The notes under the pieces were generated by a model that worked only from the letters and a program-made list of their open reading frames with translations, searched no databases and was not told the origin of the DNA. Source: Alg239-R122 sp041746135 (GTDB lineage: Bacteria; Pseudomonadota; Alphaproteobacteria; Sphingomonadales; Sphingomonadaceae). From it: a stretch of DNA of 64,000 bases. A program made the translations under genes and the position numbers. The stretch lies in contig JBGTHQ010000015.1 in the NCBI GenBank assembly GCA_041746135.1, forward strand, positions 23,377 through 87,376, written 5' to 3'. Shown one piece after another: positions 62,668 through 64,000 of this stretch. Positions within the stretch are counted from its first letter, which is position 1. Every line of letters begins with the position of its first letter.

Positions 62668-63252
62668 ATGCGCGCCCTGAAAATCCTGACTGTGTTTGCG
62701 ACAGCACTGGCGTTGTCCGCCTGCGGTATCAACAGCGTGCCGGCGGCGGAAGAAAACGCAAAGGCCAAATGGGCCGATGTCGAAAGCCAGTACCAGCGCC
62801 GTGCCGATCTCATTCCCAATCTGGTCGAAACGGTGAAGGGTTTCGCCACACAGGAACAGGATACGCTGACCGCGGTGGTCGAGGCGCGCGCCAGGGCGAC
62901 ATCGGTGCAAGTGAGCGCGGACGATCTGAACGATCCAGCCAAAGTCGAAGCCTTTGCCAATGCGCAGGCGCAGCTTTCCTCCGGTCTTGGCCGTTTGCTC
63001 GCCAGTTTCGAAGCCTATCCTGAGCTGAAATCGAACCAGAATTTCTTGGCATTGCAAAGCCAACTCGAAGGCACGGAAAACCGCATCGCCGTGGCGCGGC
63101 GCGATTATAACGAGGCGGTGCGGCAGTATAACACGACCATCCGCACCTTCCCCGATACGATCGGCGCGAATATCATCCATGGCGCAGAGCCGATGGTGCC
63201 GTTTAAAGCCACGAGCGAAGGTGCCGATGAGGCACCCGAAGTCTCGTTCTGA
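62668..63252 (+). CDS. lemA: LemA family lipoprotein
   Basis: A 194-residue LemA protein. A lipoprotein signal ends LALSAC (Cys19). The family core is KAKWADVESQYQRRADLIPNLVETVKGFA, then EARARATSVQVSADDL, SFEAYPELKSNQNFLALQSQLEGTENRIAVARRDYNEAVRQYNT (in pieces). GGAGGAAAGACC precedes the ATG. It is followed 8 bases later by a TPM-domain gene, a pairing widespread in bacteria whose role is uncertain. Confidence 0.93.
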   Translation: MRALKILTVFATALALSACGINSVPAAEENAKAKWADVESQYQRRADLIPNLVETVKGFATQEQDTLTAVVEARARATSVQVSADDLNDPAKVEAFANAQAQLSSGLGRLLASFEAYPELKSNQNFLALQSQLEGTENRIAVARRDYNEAVRQYNTTIRTFPDTIGANIIHGAEPMVPFKATSEGADEAPEVSF

Positions 63253-63260
63253 GCGGATTG

Positions 63261-64000
63261 ATGTCCATTCGCCATTTCATAGTCTTGCTGTTAACGTCCC
63301 TGCTGGCGGTGGCGACGGCTATGCCCTCGCATGCCCAGACTTTTCCGGAGCTGACCGGACGCGTGGTCGATCAGGCCGGTTTACTTTCGCCCGCACAGGA
63401 AATCTCGCTCACGCAGAAACTGCAAGCGCTGGAAACGCAATCGGGCCGGCAACTGGTGGTGGCCACGATCGCGTCGCTCGAAGATTATCCGATCGAGGAT
63501 TACGGCTATCAGCTCGGCCGCAAGTGGCAGATCGGCCAGAAGGACAAGAACAACGGCGTCATCCTGATAGTCGCGCCGAATGACAAGCGCGTGCGCATCG
63601 AGGTTGGCTACGGCCTCGAGCCGACGCTGACCGACGCCATTTCCAGTGTCATCATTCAGGGCTCGATTCTGCCGCGGTTTCGCGCCGGGGATTTCGTCGG
63701 CGGCGTCCGGCGCGGCGCCGAGGACATCGCGCAGGTGCTGTCCGGCGATGCGCAGGAAATTCAGGAGCGTGCCGCGCAACGGCAGGCGGCGGCGCGGGGC
63801 CTGAGCATCGAAGAGATGCTGATCCTGGCCTTCTGGATATTCGTCGCGATCATCATCATCACCAATGTGATCGCCCGGATGCGCGGAGGCGGCGGCATCG
63901 GCCCCGGACAGGTGCGGCGCACCCGCGACTGGACCGACTACAATCCCGTGATCATCGGCGGTGGCCGTTCGTCGGGAAGCGGCTGGGGCGGCGGTTCGTC
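63261..64000 (+). CDS. TPM domain protein (YgcG-like), partial
   Basis: At least 246 codons, cut by the window edge. A signal peptide (MSIRHFIVLLLTSLLAVATAMPSHAQ) leads into a TPM-phosphatase-like domain (VVDQAGLLSPAQEISLTQKLQALE, QLVVATIASLEDYPIEDYGYQL, RVRIEVGYGLEPTLTDA, in pieces). One membrane segment (about residues 190-215, LAFWIFVAIIIITNV) is followed by a Gly/Ser-rich tail. It is cotranscribed with lemA. The family has been linked to membrane or photosystem maintenance, but no activity is established here. Confidence 0.9.
   Translation, partial: MSIRHFIVLLLTSLLAVATAMPSHAQTFPELTGRVVDQAGLLSPAQEISLTQKLQALETQSGRQLVVATIASLEDYPIEDYGYQLGRKWQIGQKDKNNGVILIVAPNDKRVRIEVGYGLEPTLTDAISSVIIQGSILPRFRAGDFVGGVRRGAEDIAQVLSGDAQEIQERAAQRQAAARGLSIEEMLILAFWIFVAIIIITNVIARMRGGGGIGPGQVRRTRDWTDYNPVIIGGGRSSGSGWGGGS

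Overview
The window looks like a chromosomal segment of an alphaproteobacterium, most likely a member of the Sphingomonadales. Several features point there: a CcrM-type GANTC methyltransferase next to rnhB, a two-piece permuted tmRNA whose tag reads ANDNDALAMAA, an HdaA-type DnaA regulator, long alphaproteobacterial forms of PstC and PstA, a PEPxxWA-CTERM protein, and dispersed CTGAACTTGTTTCAG palindromes. No phage, insertion sequence, CRISPR array or canonical tRNA gene was seen. Coding density is high, mainly housekeeping genes. Both edges cut a gene (folP on the left, a TPM-domain gene on the right).

Layout. 1-3 kb: folP and ccrM, then rnhB, all on the minus strand, with six GANTC sites packed into the ccrM/rnhB gap. 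3-9 kb: a PQQ-type sugar dehydrogenase lipoprotein, an extensin-like protein, a DUF1499 protein, a GNAT enzyme, and the coupled DUF1285-Nudix-CCA transferase run. 9-18 kb: two GGDEF/EAL proteins, parC preceded by a broken DUF454 gene, and purC, purS, purQ. 18-22.5 kb: glmS, glmU, gph. 22.5-25.2 kb: a four-gene minus-strand operon with a Tat-signal protein, a PqqD-like protein, an HprK-related kinase and a nucleotidyltransferase; this is the best candidate here for a poorly described system. 25.3-34.4 kb: the complete phosphate regulon core phoR-pstSCAB-phoU-phoB plus a phosphate-type porin, with tandem 11-bp-period Pho boxes before pstS and before the porin. 34.5-39 kb: an SDR enzyme, an unknown membrane protein, cysE-DUF2794. 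37.8-43.4 kb: an operon of a membrane-anchored protein, hdaA, ppk1 and ppx. 43.4-46.7 kb: purM and purN (purN fused to a YjbR-like domain), ndk, holC. 46.7-54.1 kb: pepA, then lptD-surA-pdxA-rsmA. 54.1-60.7 kb: a PEP-CTERM protein, malate synthase G, and an M20 hydrolase-astA-astB operon. 60.8-64 kb: a small membrane protein, split ssrA, a small acidic lipoprotein, mscL with a shifted C-terminus, lemA and a TPM-domain gene.

How the genes work together. Phosphate is the strongest theme: sensing (PhoR/PhoB/PhoU), high-affinity uptake (PstSCAB), an outer-membrane porin that shares the Pho box, and storage as polyphosphate (Ppk1/Ppx). Purine synthesis is spread over three loci (purC; purSQ; purMN). 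Cell-envelope supply is covered by GlmS, GlmU, LptD and SurA. Two genes show clear recent damage, the DUF454 gene (amber codon plus a one-base insertion) and the 3' end of mscL (one-base deletion); both frame changes lie in homopolymer runs, so sequencing error must be excluded.
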